A stretch of DNA of 64,000 bases, from NCBI GenBank assembly GCA_015227615.1, contig JAALGZ010000018.1, positions 124,001-188,000 on the forward strand. The letters are read 5' to 3'. The position numbers and the translations under genes were made by a program. The DNA comes from Labyrinthula sp. Ha (taxonomy: Eukaryota > Sar > Bigyra > Labyrinthulida > Labyrinthulaceae). The notes under the pieces were generated by a model that was given only the letters and a program-made list of their open reading frames with translations, was not told the DNA's origin and made no database searches. Below are positions 36,501 to 49,641 of the stretch, in pieces (positions within the stretch are counted from its first letter, which is position 1; every line of letters begins with the position of its first letter).

Positions 36501-39500
36501 TAATAATCATCAATAATCTAATGATTCTCATTATGAACCTGATCATCAATAGAAAAATTGGAATTTTATTCATATTAAGTAATTTTAATTTTTTTTTATT
36601 ATCAGGGTTTAATAATTGCCAGAGAATGCTACATGGACTTCACGCAAATGGTCATCAGACTGGTATTTCTTTCTTGTGTCGAGTGAAAATCCTAAAAAAA
36701 TGGGAAATGTCAACCATCTGTACCCTACTACTGAGGTATTATCGAGTCATATTGCCATATTACACATGTTTTTATTTGGTGAAAAAAAAAATAACATTAG
36801 TTGAACCATTTCTTCAAGCGCCAAATAATCCAGTCTAGTACTAGAGTAAAGTGATTATCATTATTCAATCATAATAGTTTTACCACTATTAATGATCATC
36901 CATAAGAAAAACAATGGCAATAAACTTATTCACGATTTATTAATAAACCAGCTATTCCCCTAATAACGATAAATTCTTATTAATCTATTGCATAGTATCT
37001 AGCATAATTTCTATGCCATGTAAGAGATTACTGTGCTACTAGCAGAAATAGTTTACCAAAGCTGAGCTTCTACTATAAATTAAGCTTAATGTCTTACTAT
37101 TAAAAAGAAAACTTATCTTTCCTTTTACTTTTTCTTATTATATTTGCTATCTTAAGATTACGGTCAAGACTGAGCATACGTTAGGGACTTATCTACTATC
37201 TTTGATCCTCATCAAAACCTCTATCCAATTTTCTTTTCATACATTAAGTAAAGAAAAACGTAAATAAAAATATAAGAGCTCGCAAGCTTAAGATTATACA
37301 TAGACGCATGCATATCATCTTTTCCCACAACTTAGAATCTTCTGAAAGGTTATACTAGCATATTATAGGAATTTCGTGACCATACTTAGAAAAAACATTT
37401 TCTTGTTAAATAGAACATATTCAATTGAATAGTTATTTTTGTCTATGTCTTGTTACGAACAGCACTGTGAACGGGGTACTGACCCATAACACCTTATCTG
37501 GGCTTATCAGGCATCTTTTTCTGTATAAAAAGAGTGATAAAATAAAGCTCGTGGCTGGATATGTTGAATAGATATGCCAAAAATAGCAACTTAGCGTTCT
37601 CTTGCATATCAAAGGATATAAACCAATAGTTTCCCTGAATTAAACACTCTAGCACGTAGTTTCTCGAAGAGGAAAACTAAAGGTGAAAAATCAATAATTC
37701 ATACAGAACCACATGCTCTTGTGGTAAACTCTACCCTTGAAATATTCAAATCAGTTTAATACACGGATGTTAATTTCGCATTTAGTTTTTACCCCATGTA
37801 AGAAACGATAACAAATATGTTCAAACATGCCCTTGGCAGTTCCATCCCCATTTGATTAGTCGCAAACTAACAGGTAAACACATTATCATAGTTTTATAGT
37901 TAATATATTTGTAACCGCATTCTACCCACAATTTACAGAACATGACAGTTTGTATAAAGGCTGTTTCAATATCATAACGTTTTATATATGTATTGTCGCA
38001 ATGTAAATCATACCAGGTTCTCAATTATCAGTGGAAAGGATGTGCATCATATATTTTGTACTTTTTGGAAAACTATTGAGATATATAGCGTCAATAATCA
38101 ATAAATGATCAATAAAGCACTCTTCTTATAATAAAATTACCCTCTATCCAATTAGATGGACCTATAACTCAAAACCAATATATATAAACCTAACGCTGAG
38201 ATAAAATAAATTCAAGTCCATTGTTTATGGCAGTCAAAGATTTTTTTGTTAATATTTTTTTTTAATAATATTTTTTATGAAGTTAAAACACACGTTTGAA
38301 ATATTACCTTCCGGTAATTGTATGTTCTTTAATTTCTTATGCTTATTTTCTGTGCCGGTGAGCGAACATTGTAAGACTCTAATATGTTGTCACTTATAAT
38401 CAATGTATGAATCATTTCTTCAAAGAAATTCAATCTCATATTCCTCAAAAGTGATAACAATTAAAAAAATCAAGATGCATTCTCTCTATTGTTCTACCAA
38501 GAGTAGGACTTATAAAACAACTAAACATTAGATCATGGGTATTTAATTGACAGTGTTCAAAGCAGAATGGAATATGAAAATATAATATTCTATATGGATA
38601 GTATTTCTATCTGGAAAAGTATGTTTCCCAAACTATTAAGATATTCTCGATTTGAATCAGGTAACATTTTAACGACTGGATTATTCTAGCTATAGTGATG
38701 ACAATAAATGATAGCAAGAGCAATCAAATGTTTTCATAACTATTATAGAAAAGATATTCATCACTTTTGGAAGCTCCTAGTTCTTGGATCATTACTTCCT
38801 ATATTGGCCTCTAAGAATGATATATATTTCTCATTATTACAACTAATCTAAATAGTTGCATACGGATTGCTGTGTTTATATTCGTTCATGCGCACACATT
38901 CGAAACAAATTTGATTACACCTTAGTAGGTCGAGCATATGAAACTAAACCTATAATTTATTAAAAGTAATTTTAGTATTATTCTCTAGGAAAACATGTGA
39001 TATAGTGGTGCTAGAGTTTCCATGTGGTATTTTGGTAACTGGAGCCACTATATCTCGCAAGAATTGAGTAGGGCTCCACCAAATACATATATAATGACGG
39101 CGGCTCAATGACACTCTGAAAAAAGTGCTAGTATACCAATAAAATACCAGACTTGAATGAAAATAGAATATAGAGAACAGTAATTGACTTAATCTATGTC
39201 GTTAAGTTCTTTAAAAGTTTGGGTGTAAGCTTGCGCTAAAATCTAGTTCATGTGAATGGTTCCGATCTCTCACCTAATTAAACGATGAACCTGCATGCAT
39301 GACTCTGATTTTCCCTGCACCCAGTGCCTCTGGTAACAACGAAGGGCATAAACAGAGTCCAGATTCATAACTAGAGTAAATTAGTTGAGACAATTACAGT
39401 CCTCCATTGGATTATTTTTTCAGCTTCCACTCGTGGGCTAGTGCATACGTCTCGTTCAGTTGATTTTGTATGCACTTAGGTGTTGAGTAACCCTCACTCA

Positions 39501-42500
39501 ATATACAAAAATTTAAATAAAATATTAATGATAGTAAATATTACATAAATATATATTTGTACTAGTGCAGAAGGAAATTATGATTAAGGGCTAAGTGCAC
39601 CATATTCCTTTGATATTAAAAAGTCTCTGATTTAGTCAAAGGTGTTGAAATTGTTATCGTCTCAAGATAATGTTGCAAAATATTGAAAAAATCTCAATTT
39701 ATGCTAAATTAGAAAAAAAAAATTGTTGTTGGTAAAGTTACTATCGGAAAAATAACATAAGTACCGATTATAAGTATAATGTTATGTTTAAAATGGTTAT
39801 TTGATATTATGCGAAGATTATTACTCTAATAGAGATCACAGATTATTAGTTGATGACACAACTTCTTTCATATATTTGGAAATTTTTTAATGAAGTGAAC
39901 TATCTGAGGTTGGACGATTGCCATGAGAAAACAACATAACAGTACTCTAGACCCTCAAAGTATGTACACCATAGATATAATACTACTTAAAGATATTAAG
40001 AATGTGTTAGAAGCCCATTGAGAAAGGTCATCATTAGGAACAATTTCGTCATATTGGGAGATGTGATTGCTCAATAATAATAATGATTGCACGAATATTA
40101 AAATTAATTATCATAGCTTCCCCGAAGAGTTGAGTCAACTCAAATCATGACACTGAAAGGATTAGTTGAAATACAGCGCTAGTCATTTATCCTTTTAATC
40201 TTTATTCAATCCCCAATATTTTTTTTTGTTCTTTGTGGTTATTATGATTTCAGGTACTTAATTATGTAAATAAACTCATATCTTGTATTTAACTTATTTT
40301 AACTATTTACCTTGTACTTGGTTGCATAATTTTGCATATTAAGCTGTCAAGAAAAACGAGCACATATGGTGCAGTGATGAATTTGTACAGAAAAAAATGC
40401 AAAAACTTTTACCATTAATTCTAAAAACAGCGTCGTATTCGGTGATGGCAAACCTGCCCAAAGAATTACAGATATAACTGTGCTGATGCCAGGGATAAAA
40501 TTTGATAAAAATTGTTACTAACCAATGCATTCTTATTCATATTCTAATTATCGTTAGGAAATGATAAATTCTCTTTCCTATCGAATTCATCTTATTTATA
40601 GCCACAATGGCAACAATTTTTAATTAATTATTGATAAATTTAACCAAATGTTATTTCTATCCGGGACCAATGTACTCAGAAGCCATATACAAGTATTGAA
40701 CTAGAGAAGAGTCCTGGACTTTAATGTTCTTTAGTTTACGAAGAGAAAAGAAAATTCAGGAGGACTTCTGAAAGTAGTTTTCATACAGAAACATATTCAC
40801 TTCTAGGATAAGATGTTGTCGTGGTTTAATTTTTGACCGAGCTCCCACATTTGATAGAAAGGAATAGGAATATGTGCTTAGTTATAGAAAATATCTCTAA
40901 CGCAGTAGAAAGATCTTTTTATTTCCTTAAGAACTATAAAGAAGAAAAGCTATTATGGAATATTGTTCGGTTTTTAACGATATTAAATCATTAAGAGGCA
41001 TAATGAAAAAGCTTCAATTCAGAGTACGTGTACATGAGAAATTGGGACATCTATTTCTCCGGAACTTGGTACAGAACAAATCGCGAATCTACGGTTTCTA
41101 TGAGTCAAAAAATAAAAATAGAGGGAAAATTTTCATACGCAGGTGTACGATATATGGTATGGAGTAAAATATTATTGTGTAATTAATATCCTGATCAAAT
41201 ATTGGCATTTCCAAGAGGAAATCCAAAATTTTATACTGCTATAACTAAGAAAAATCTTCTGCAATTATAACCATCTACAATTTTAAAGACTCTTAGTTTA
41301 GAGTAGTTACAGATTTTGCCAAAAGTTATATAATACCGAAAATACTAAGAATTCTCTTATTATGCAAAATTCTCCTACATCAACAGAAGAAAGAATCTCT
41401 TTAAGAACATGTAGTGGAATACTTACTCGCAACCAAGCTATAGTGCGTGAAATAAAATAAACCTCAAGCTTAAGCTTCGTATTTGTCTGGTGCATATATG
41501 GGCAATACTTAACAGCGTTATTCACTGGTTCTTTACTCCGATACCCAATATCGTTATCCTATCTCTTAATGAACCTAAGTACTTTAATTAAACAAGAATT
41601 AAACAACTTTTTGTTGTTAAATATCATAAATACTTTTGGTCTTATATGATATTATGTTGGAACAACAATAAAAGGGACTAACCTTCGAAATCTTAACATT
41701 TGCCCTGATGAAGTATTCCCCTGAATCTACTACTGAAACCCACTCATTACTTGAAATGAAAAGATTCGAGTTGTAAATATAAAACTGTTGTATTATGAGA
41801 TAGATTTTATAGGAATAGAGCTAGACTTTATCAATGTTTCATCTTGGCATAATTTATTTCAGCTCATCGCATTTTATATAATGTTACTGCCAGAAATGAC
41901 AGTGCTTTCAAATTAAACAGACTTAGTATTTCATTTAAATTGTTAGTATTTAAAAATAAATGTTGTCAACCTTAACGAACAAATATCTGTACATCAAGAA
42001 CTACAAAGTTTGGCTTTTGCTTGCTATGTGGGTTGTATTAACTTAAGGGTATGATTTACACAGTAGTTCCCCCACGTTGAACCAGATGCAATAACTGTGT
42101 ATATAAAGTTCAGCTCCATCTAAGACGTTTAGTAAGAATAAACCTATCTGGCGATGCACGGCAAGTTGACCTATGGAACAAGGACTTATAATAATAATTT
42201 ATGTGCTCTGCTATCAAAAATAAAGTAGGTATACCTTCTTTGATAGTAAGGTAGAGGTATGTCGGATATTCGTATTCTTCTGCAGTATCGATCCCAAATA
42301 AGCCGTAATTGGCACTACCATTATTCTGCAAAAATAATATATATATAAGGAAGAATTGTTCTAACAATTGAAGTTTCTTCTGATAATCGATGCCAACTCC
42401 ACCTTTAACCCCACTAACTGCTATCCATATCAGAGAGCAAGGTATACAAAGGTCATTTAGAAAGACCTATTATACTCAACCTAAAAACCAATTCGGAAGT

Positions 42501-45500
42501 GACGGCAGAATCTCAGCCATATAATAACATGTTTAGCAACATTAATACACAAAACCAGGTTTCGTCTCTTTCACACTACTATTTTGCTCAGCTATTCAGA
42601 GAAAACAAAGGTAAATGTAGTTGAAATTATTTTTTTAGGTATTCATATCATTCAAGTTTCAAAGCCTTTTAAGAACCAAAATGTCAGTTTTATTCGTGAA
42701 TTGCCCCTAGGCAGCTGCCTCGTTTTTCTCAAAATATGCCAGGAAAAAATTTGCGCTCGTGATTTATGAAAAGTTGATGTTGCTTATACAGTGGACTGGA
42801 TACAATACCCGGATCACTACTAATTTTTGTATGGAAAATTTAGGCATGTAACGACATTTATATCCGACTTGGATGCAGCGGTCACCCATTCCTGTTGATA
42901 ATGAAGAACTTTCTTTATTTTCTACATCTATGGAGTTATTTATTTCAAGTTTTTTTGTATTCGGTTTATATTCTTTAATCATATTTACCGAGTAACTAAA
43001 CCCTAAAATATGGAACATGATTCAGAAACGTCTATAACTACCTTGCAACTCCCCTAATCAAAATAATAGCGAAGTTAAATATATATATACCAAATTAACA
43101 AAAAAATATTATATATATATAACTCTGAACTTAGCTGATGACACAATAGCTCCACGTAAAAGCATCAGGCAATTTTATGTTTTTATACCAATAGTTTAAA
43201 ATAAAGTTTGAAATAAACTGGAATGTTCAAACAAATTCTTACAGTTGAAAAACAATATATTAATTCTATCAATACTTCCATGATTTTACTTCTAGAATAC
43301 CAAAAAAATGTGCTTAGGGAAGCCTAACATATATTTCTACAATAATTTATAGTTAAAACCTCGAATAATTTGTTTTCTTAATCGTCATAGATGGACTATC
43401 AGATGTTGCAATACGCATGGAATTTCATTATGTCCCAAAATAGCATTATAGCTCCTTAAGAAAGCTTGCTTACGACACACTCATGAAGATTGAATTTATT
43501 TTAGCTAGAAGGCAGGGATGTAAAGGGCTGCAAAAATATATTAAAACTATACTTACTAGATGTATATCCAGTAGAGAGTTAAAACGTATTTCTTGAATCA
43601 AGAATATATTCGTAGACATAACTACCTTGATGCCAATGTTGTCTTTCTGGGTAGGATCGAAACCAGGATCTTGGTTACTACTGTTTCTAGCCCGCATCAT
43701 TTTTAAAGATACTCAAACTCTCTAACTAGACACCGAGTGCCAACAACTACAATTACCTTGTTTCTTACAATGTGAAATTAGTCACACATTAGCATTTACG
43801 GCCCCAATTAGAAAGTGCTTAACAATAGAATAACATCTTTGATGGAGAAAAACTTTAAGAAAACTAAACCAGGTTGCCAACTTTTCAAGATTTCATTTGA
43901 CCGTATTTACGGCGCGGAAAACAAAGTTCCAAGAATGCGGACACACTTAACCTCTTCGATTCCAAAAATATAATCCGTGTCCGTATTACAGGGATTACCC
44001 ACTTGCTTGAGGTCATTAAAGTAAAGGACATTTCTTTCAAATTTATTCTAAGGTCATGTCAAAAGAAAGAACCCCAACTCGATTTTCCCGACAAATACCT
44101 GAGAATGCAGATATATTTATGCCTGAGATCTATTTTTTATTCCTAGCAGGTTCATGACTTTGCAAAAATCTATAGAGTCTCTATCATAAATCAGCCTAGA
44201 AGCTCGGTTTCTTGTCATTGCACAATTTAGACTTGGTCCTAGAAGCGGTTTTTAGATTGCAGCTCAGATTATAAGCTGCTTTGCAACTGGTATTTACAAA
44301 AAAATAATCTACTGAAGTATGGTTATTTGCAATAATTAAACATTTTGTTAGCATGAATAAAAGTACTTTCCATTATACTCCTCTTGACTTTGACAAACAC
44401 CGTGGCATCGTATTACTCGGACCATAACATAACTTACCTAACCTTCTCTGATCGTTTTCTTCTTTGCTTCCGATATGCTAAGTATTGATGAGTCTCTTCT
44501 AATACTTGTTGTTATCCAGGCTGTCTAACTTAGGATTGTGGTTTGTCATTCTTAATCACATGTAAAGGAGGTCTCTTAGAACGATTTCCAGTTCAGATTA
44601 TGTGCATTGCTAGAGTCATATTTTCAGCAGATGATCAGTTTGAGCTAAGTGTCGCCATTAACTGAAATGTTTTATCATATTACAAAAAAATGGGTCGTTG
44701 AGTATTTATCCCATTGACAACCCTAGCAGAAAGGCCGTACTGTTTCATTGATATTATATACTCTGCTTACCAGTTGCACATTTAGTGCCTTTATTAAATA
44801 GTAGTAAGTTCAATTTCAACAATTGTTAGTAGTTGTAAAAAGGATAGTTAGTTCTACGGATTTTATAGTCTCTAAAAAATAAAAAATATTTGTCCATCTC
44901 ATGGCTTAAGAATTTGTGTATATCTCTTTTGGTGGAATTGGGCTGTAACTTGTTAAGTTGAAGCATCACAGTATTATATTCCTTCAACGAAAATTGCTCT
45001 GTAAGGATCATTAATCTCCATTTTGAATTGGAAAACTTAACTTTAACTTAGCACGTAGACCTCATCATATACCTCAACCTAGAACTTCACACATACAGCC
45101 CTCTGTGCTTCTCCAAAGCTTTCATTCCAGATTATGCATTGGTTGGTGATGAATATTTACACCATAAAAAACAAATAGCAGTAGGTTATAGTGCTGTAAA
45201 TTTTACACCAATTGTTTGAAGCTTAAAATTCAAATAAGATCAGAGTAAATTTTTGCTTTTTCCATTGGATATCGAGTTTTACCAAGCGTTTTTGTGAAGA
45301 AAATGCCATTTCCTATCTGAATGCGAACATTTTCTAAGTGTAACAGTTAGAGAATCACCAAGAGCTCAGGAATAAAACGTGATGTATCTAAGTTTTAGAT
45401 ATATGTATATCAACTCTTAGGATGCATTCTGTGTTGGACATATCCTTGCTAACAGGCTTGAAATAACAATCAAATTAATGTCTTTCATCTTTCTACTGGC

Positions 45501-46923
45501 CGACAATACCAGGTGCCACTAGTTCTTGTCAGCACCATATTGAAATTAAACGAAATTTGCAAGACAAGAAAAATGTAGTAGACCATTGCAACTTAAATGA
45601 CTTCTACATCACTAAGTTTTAGTTTTATTTGCTCATAAGAAGTTGATGGTTTTATGGTTTTGCCCTATGTTTTTCAACGTTGCTATTAAGTCAATCTTGC
45701 ACGCAAAAGCAATCGAGAAGCTATGACCTCAGAAATATGTGGGTGACAGATATAGGCTACTATATTCATTTCAGTGGTTTTCCTCTATTGCGTCAATTAA
45801 TTTTTCTGATGGAGCGCAGCTCTGCACTAATTAAGTTGTCCGAACTGATGAGAATATCTTAAATCAAAATTAAGTGCCACTGTCATCTGCACTTAAACAA
45901 ATAAAAGTGTCCTGAGGCTACTTTAACAGAAAGAAAATTCATTTGACATCATTTGATTGTGGGTCTTTGTACGAATAATCACGAATTAAGCATAATGAAG
46001 AAAACCTGGTTACCACCCAAATATCTTCTACGAGGTGTTTAATCAAAGTATTATTAGTTTGCTCACGGGCGAACCGCTAAAGAATAGAAAAGTAAAAACC
46101 TTGTGCTGTAGAAGAGCTGTTCAAAGTTATACCTGCCGCTTTAGTTCCCATTTACTTTGTTTTTACCCTTTTTCTTTATATCTGCAAAAAAACAACCAGT
46201 GTTGACGACATACAGATAGTATCATTCTATTGACTAACTCCTGGGACCGTTTCTCTGTATACAGTAATACTAGCATATTTTCATACATATTATTCCGGGA
46301 GTAATGCTGTATCGTTCATGGGTCACTTCAAACTTAACGGCAAATGATTAATGGAGCGTCAAGTTCAGTGAGAGTAATGGCATATTAAGACTGATGCCGC
46401 ACTCTACGCTGCTTGTGTCATTAATCACGATATTCTTTTTGTAGTTTCATTGCGAGAAATAGTATCGTAAGATAGACTGGTCACTTAAGCCATTGCTAAA
46501 TATAACGGCCTGCTTGACGTAAGTCTGTGAGTTCTTTCTGTAAAAAATGCGTCGAACTAAATATTCACTGACCAACCATATGGTAGAATATATCATTTTA
46601 GCCAATCATTTGCTTTGTCTTCATCATACTTTGTCGTTTCTGTATCAACTACATTAAATGGAATTTGAGACCGAATCTTTGCACGTATCCAAAACTATAC
46701 GTATAATAACAATATATATCTGCATTCGTTACAAATTTGGACAGTTGGAGCATTCCGGTAACACTGTTAGTAACCTCGGCCGTGCTCTTTCTGAACAACG
46801 TATTAACGGATCGGTGTTTGTCTGGGACTTCAACCGTGCAAGTTGCAGCAAAGAAATTAAACCTGTTTAAACCGTATAAATAGAAAAAGGAAAAAGGAAA
46901 AGTTCATCGATCAATCTGATTTC
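33575..46923. other. 13 kb AT-rich desert with scattered exon-like blocks
   Basis: No complete gene could be assembled. The 36485-36838 plus-strand frame begins in a TGATAATCATCA-rich patch that may be a degenerate MITE. Exon-like blocks cluster on the minus strand at 41.3-43.7 kb (listed separately). TA microsatellites occur near 43080-43120. A short ATG-led frame at 46658-46870 precedes the large gene at 46924 and, if transcribed, would be an upstream frame in its leader. Confidence 0.4.
41307..43700 (-). pseudogene. Cluster of exon-like blocks, fragmentary gene or relic
   Basis: Several minus-strand blocks look coding and are bordered by splice-like sites. Near 42420 a block reads SGVKGGVGIDYQKKLQ up to a GT. 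At about 42327-42229 a block preceded by TTTTTGCAG reads NNGSANYGLFGIDTAEEYE and YPTYLYLTIKE up to GTATACC. At 42110-42030 another reads VIASGSTWGNYCVN. At 43690-43626 one reads NSSNQDPGFDPTQKDNIGIK up to GTAGTT. Gly/Asn/Tyr-rich text suggests a beta-rich extracellular protein. I cannot join the blocks into one frame or name a family, so they may be exons of a rapidly evolving gene with short exons, or remains of one. Confidence 0.25.
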
Positions 46924-49470
46924 ATGTCTCACGGAGTTGGATACACCTCAATCCAAGAGGTCACAAAGCGAAGGAGAGAAAATTGTTTGCAGTTACACCG
47001 CCTAATATGTGATGTTGAGCTTATTCTGGCTCAGAAAACTCTCGACGAGGAGCTTAATAAGCAATACTGGTTAGCAGCGCAAAAATGGGAGGGTAAGGTG
47101 TTTAAGAAATTTGGGGAGAGTTTGAACTCACACTATGAAAATGCTGTCAAGGAAAAACTTGCCGTACTATCGCAAAAGTATATGGAGGAGAAGAGAAAGC
47201 GAAATATGCAGGGGTTCGATAACAGTTCGAATGCGAACACACAACCTCCTCATCAGGCACACCCCGCGTCGAGATATGGTCAGCATACCTCTGCCACTTC
47301 TTCGGACTACGCGGCATATGCGAATCAAGCCCAGAGGATGCATGGACAGCAACAGCAAAGAGACAGCACGTCATATATGTCAGGAGGCGCAGCAGCTGCA
47401 CCTACCGCTGGTTCTTCCAGTCTTCAGAGAATGCCAATGTCTTCGGGACCAGGCCATCATAGAACGAATACTGGATATTCAGGATATGGAGGAGACCAAG
47501 GTTCCTCTGCTCAAGTACAGTCGCATAGGGCGTATATGGGTGCAAACCAGGCCGCAGAGCACCACCACAGACCGGGATTTTACGCAGAAAATGGTACGTC
47601 CAATCGGTCGTACACGAATGAACAGAAACAAGTTACAAACCTAAGTTCACCACACCCACCTAGTGTGCAACCAGGCCTCTCGCCGCAGCGTCCAAGGGTT
47701 TCCCCGATAGATGGGAGATATGGCCGGTCCGGTGCGTACGAGGAAGGACATCCTACCGGATATGGTAATAATGGAATAGGCAGGGGATATGATGGTCAGC
47801 AGACTAGAGTCGATATGAGAGCTGCTCATTCGCCACCAAGATCAAGTTCTGTGCCAATAAGTTCAAATGTTCACCCTACACGACAAAGCCCTCATAGAAA
47901 CATGGATTCGCACGTAAATCATTATAGTTCGCCAATGGCGAACTCACGTAACATGGACGTGTCACCAGTCCCTGGTGCATATGGTTTTCAAGGTTCGTCT
48001 CATAGACGCAATAACCAGTATGATCATTATAGTTATAGAAGCCAAGGCGGCAACTCTCAAACGCAGTATAGCTCACCAACAAGTATGCAAAGACATGACA
48101 CATCCGTTTATGCAAGTCCAAACATACACAGAATGAATCAAGGTCAGCCATCGCATTTTCAACAAGCAGAGAGTTCCAGGTATCCTGCCCGATATGCATC
48201 CAGCACTCAACAACCCGGGCCGTATAATATGGGAAATCACGTTCAACAGGAAAAGAGAGAGAACCCTAGCCACGCTACTCCAACACAGCAGAGTACTGGA
48301 CTTGGCTCTGAAGAAAGGTATAAACTGAAATATGAAGAAGTTTTGTCTAAAATGCGGGGTAGTACAATAGAAAGGATCAACAATGCGAAAAATTTTTACT
48401 CTACTCAGAGCAATTCCATGAGAAACAGTCCGCAAGCTCGTACACCGCAGACTCGTAAGAGTTTACACACTATAAATCAACTTATTCAGTATCTGACAGA
48501 TTGTGAGAATTTTTTGTTGAACAGGGCTGATCCTGGCCCTGGAAAATATCATCACGCTCTTTTTAAACTAAAGAAAATTTACCATAATGTTATAACTATC
48601 GAAGGGAAAGTAAGACAGCAGCAGCAACAACGATCAATGCACAGTGTCTCAAGTGGAGCACCTAATCAAATGTTTGATTCACGAAGTAACCGAGCTAAAA
48701 AAACTAAATATGATCAAGGTCGTGCAACCGATTACCAGGGGACCACTTATAGTGGATATGCTCCTAATCTACCACAACAGATGCCGGTCAGCCATTCTAT
48801 AAAGAGGGAAGAGGCGAGAAAAACCTCAAGAAGTCAGGTTGTTTCACCAATGGCCCCAAAGAGCACAAATTCCCAAACTGTGCAATCTGCGCCTGCACTA
48901 GCCCCAGGTTCAACGGAACAGTATGCTCAACCTCAGGGTAGTACGGCAATGAGCAAAACACTAAACAAACAAAGTCAAACTTTGTCAAGGATGACAGAAG
49001 TTAAACCAGAACCCCAGAATAACCCTCAAAAAAAGCCAAATAGAAAACGGAACTTAGAAGAAGCTATGTCAACAACAACTCAACCTGAAAGAAACGTTCG
49101 TCCAAAAAATGATGCCAAGTCCGGAAAAAATTTTAGTGCTCTTCAGCGATCGAAACAAAATCCAGAGCAACAAATTGTAAATTTGGTTGATGACGAAGAG
49201 CCTGTTGTTAAAAAGAAAACTGAACAATCCGCAGAACCCACGTCTGTTGAACAATCAAAACCTAAAGCAGAGCCAAAATTAGAAAAACCTACCACAGAAG
49301 CAAAACAAAGTGAAGATTCAGATCTCGAACTTTTTACGGATGAGTTCTTTGGATCTTCTCCTTTATTAGACTATTTGGCGAAGAATAAAGATGGAACAGT
49401 TAATTTAGACATTGAAGGTTTTGCTGAACAAGCTGATCAAGTTCTCTCTGAGTTCTGTTCGAAATTTTAA
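46924..49470 (+). CDS. Large Gln/Ser/His/Tyr-rich protein, possible transcription coactivator
   Basis: A single exon encodes 848 residues. An ordered N-terminus of about 95 residues is helical and charged (SIQEVTKRRRENCLQLHRL, NKQYWLAAQKWEGKVFKKFG). A long low-complexity part rich in Gln, Ser, His, Tyr and Gly follows. A second ordered helical block lies at about 468-570 (EERYKLKYEEVLSKMRG, TINQLIQYLTDCENFLL, YHHALFKLKKIYHNVI). A Lys/Pro/Glu-rich stretch with PNRKRN-type basic clusters leads to an acidic, hydrophobic C-terminus (DLELFTDEFFGSSPLLDYLA, FAEQADQVLSEFCSKF) like an activation or docking helix. The pattern fits a nuclear coactivator, for example a Mediator tail (MED15-like) subunit, but no diagnostic motif proves it. 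Coding sequence is clearly less AT-rich than its flanks. It converges on the 2-oxoglutarate oxygenase gene with 171 bp between stops. Confidence 0.85.
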   Translation: MSHGVGYTSIQEVTKRRRENCLQLHRLICDVELILAQKTLDEELNKQYWLAAQKWEGKVFKKFGESLNSHYENAVKEKLAVLSQKYMEEKRKRNMQGFDNSSNANTQPPHQAHPASRYGQHTSATSSDYAAYANQAQRMHGQQQQRDSTSYMSGGAAAAPTAGSSSLQRMPMSSGPGHHRTNTGYSGYGGDQGSSAQVQSHRAYMGANQAAEHHHRPGFYAENGTSNRSYTNEQKQVTNLSSPHPPSVQPGLSPQRPRVSPIDGRYGRSGAYEEGHPTGYGNNGIGRGYDGQQTRVDMRAAHSPPRSSSVPISSNVHPTRQSPHRNMDSHVNHYSSPMANSRNMDVSPVPGAYGFQGSSHRRNNQYDHYSYRSQGGNSQTQYSSPTSMQRHDTSVYASPNIHRMNQGQPSHFQQAESSRYPARYASSTQQPGPYNMGNHVQQEKRENPSHATPTQQSTGLGSEERYKLKYEEVLSKMRGSTIERINNAKNFYSTQSNSMRNSPQARTPQTRKSLHTINQLIQYLTDCENFLLNRADPGPGKYHHALFKLKKIYHNVITIEGKVRQQQQQRSMHSVSSGAPNQMFDSRSNRAKKTKYDQGRATDYQGTTYSGYAPNLPQQMPVSHSIKREEARKTSRSQVVSPMAPKSTNSQTVQSAPALAPGSTEQYAQPQGSTAMSKTLNKQSQTLSRMTEVKPEPQNNPQKKPNRKRNLEEAMSTTTQPERNVRPKNDAKSGKNFSALQRSKQNPEQQIVNLVDDEEPVVKKKTEQSAEPTSVEQSKPKAEPKLEKPTTEAKQSEDSDLELFTDEFFGSSPLLDYLAKNKDGTVNLDIEGFAEQADQVLSEFCSKF

Positions 49471-49641
49471 TTAAACTGTACTAGAGTTTATACTTGGTGT
49501 TGCTTAGTATTGCCTCTTACTATATCAAATGTAAATGTGAACGTGTCTCTGTAGTAAGCCAGATATGTAGGTGTTTATTAAGTGTAGAAATAAGAAAAAC
49601 AGCAATAATATATTTTAACTTCTTATTTACAAAGTCTCCAT

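Noticed and set aside
36485-36838. Plus-strand 117-codon frame as a gene
   Set aside because: Its first half is a TGATAATCATCA-rich patch, probably element-derived, and the rest has no family resemblance; two frames are open in parallel.
46658-46870. 70-codon frame as an independent gene
   Set aside because: It lies just upstream of the 848-codon gene and has no resemblance to any family; at most an upstream frame in the leader.
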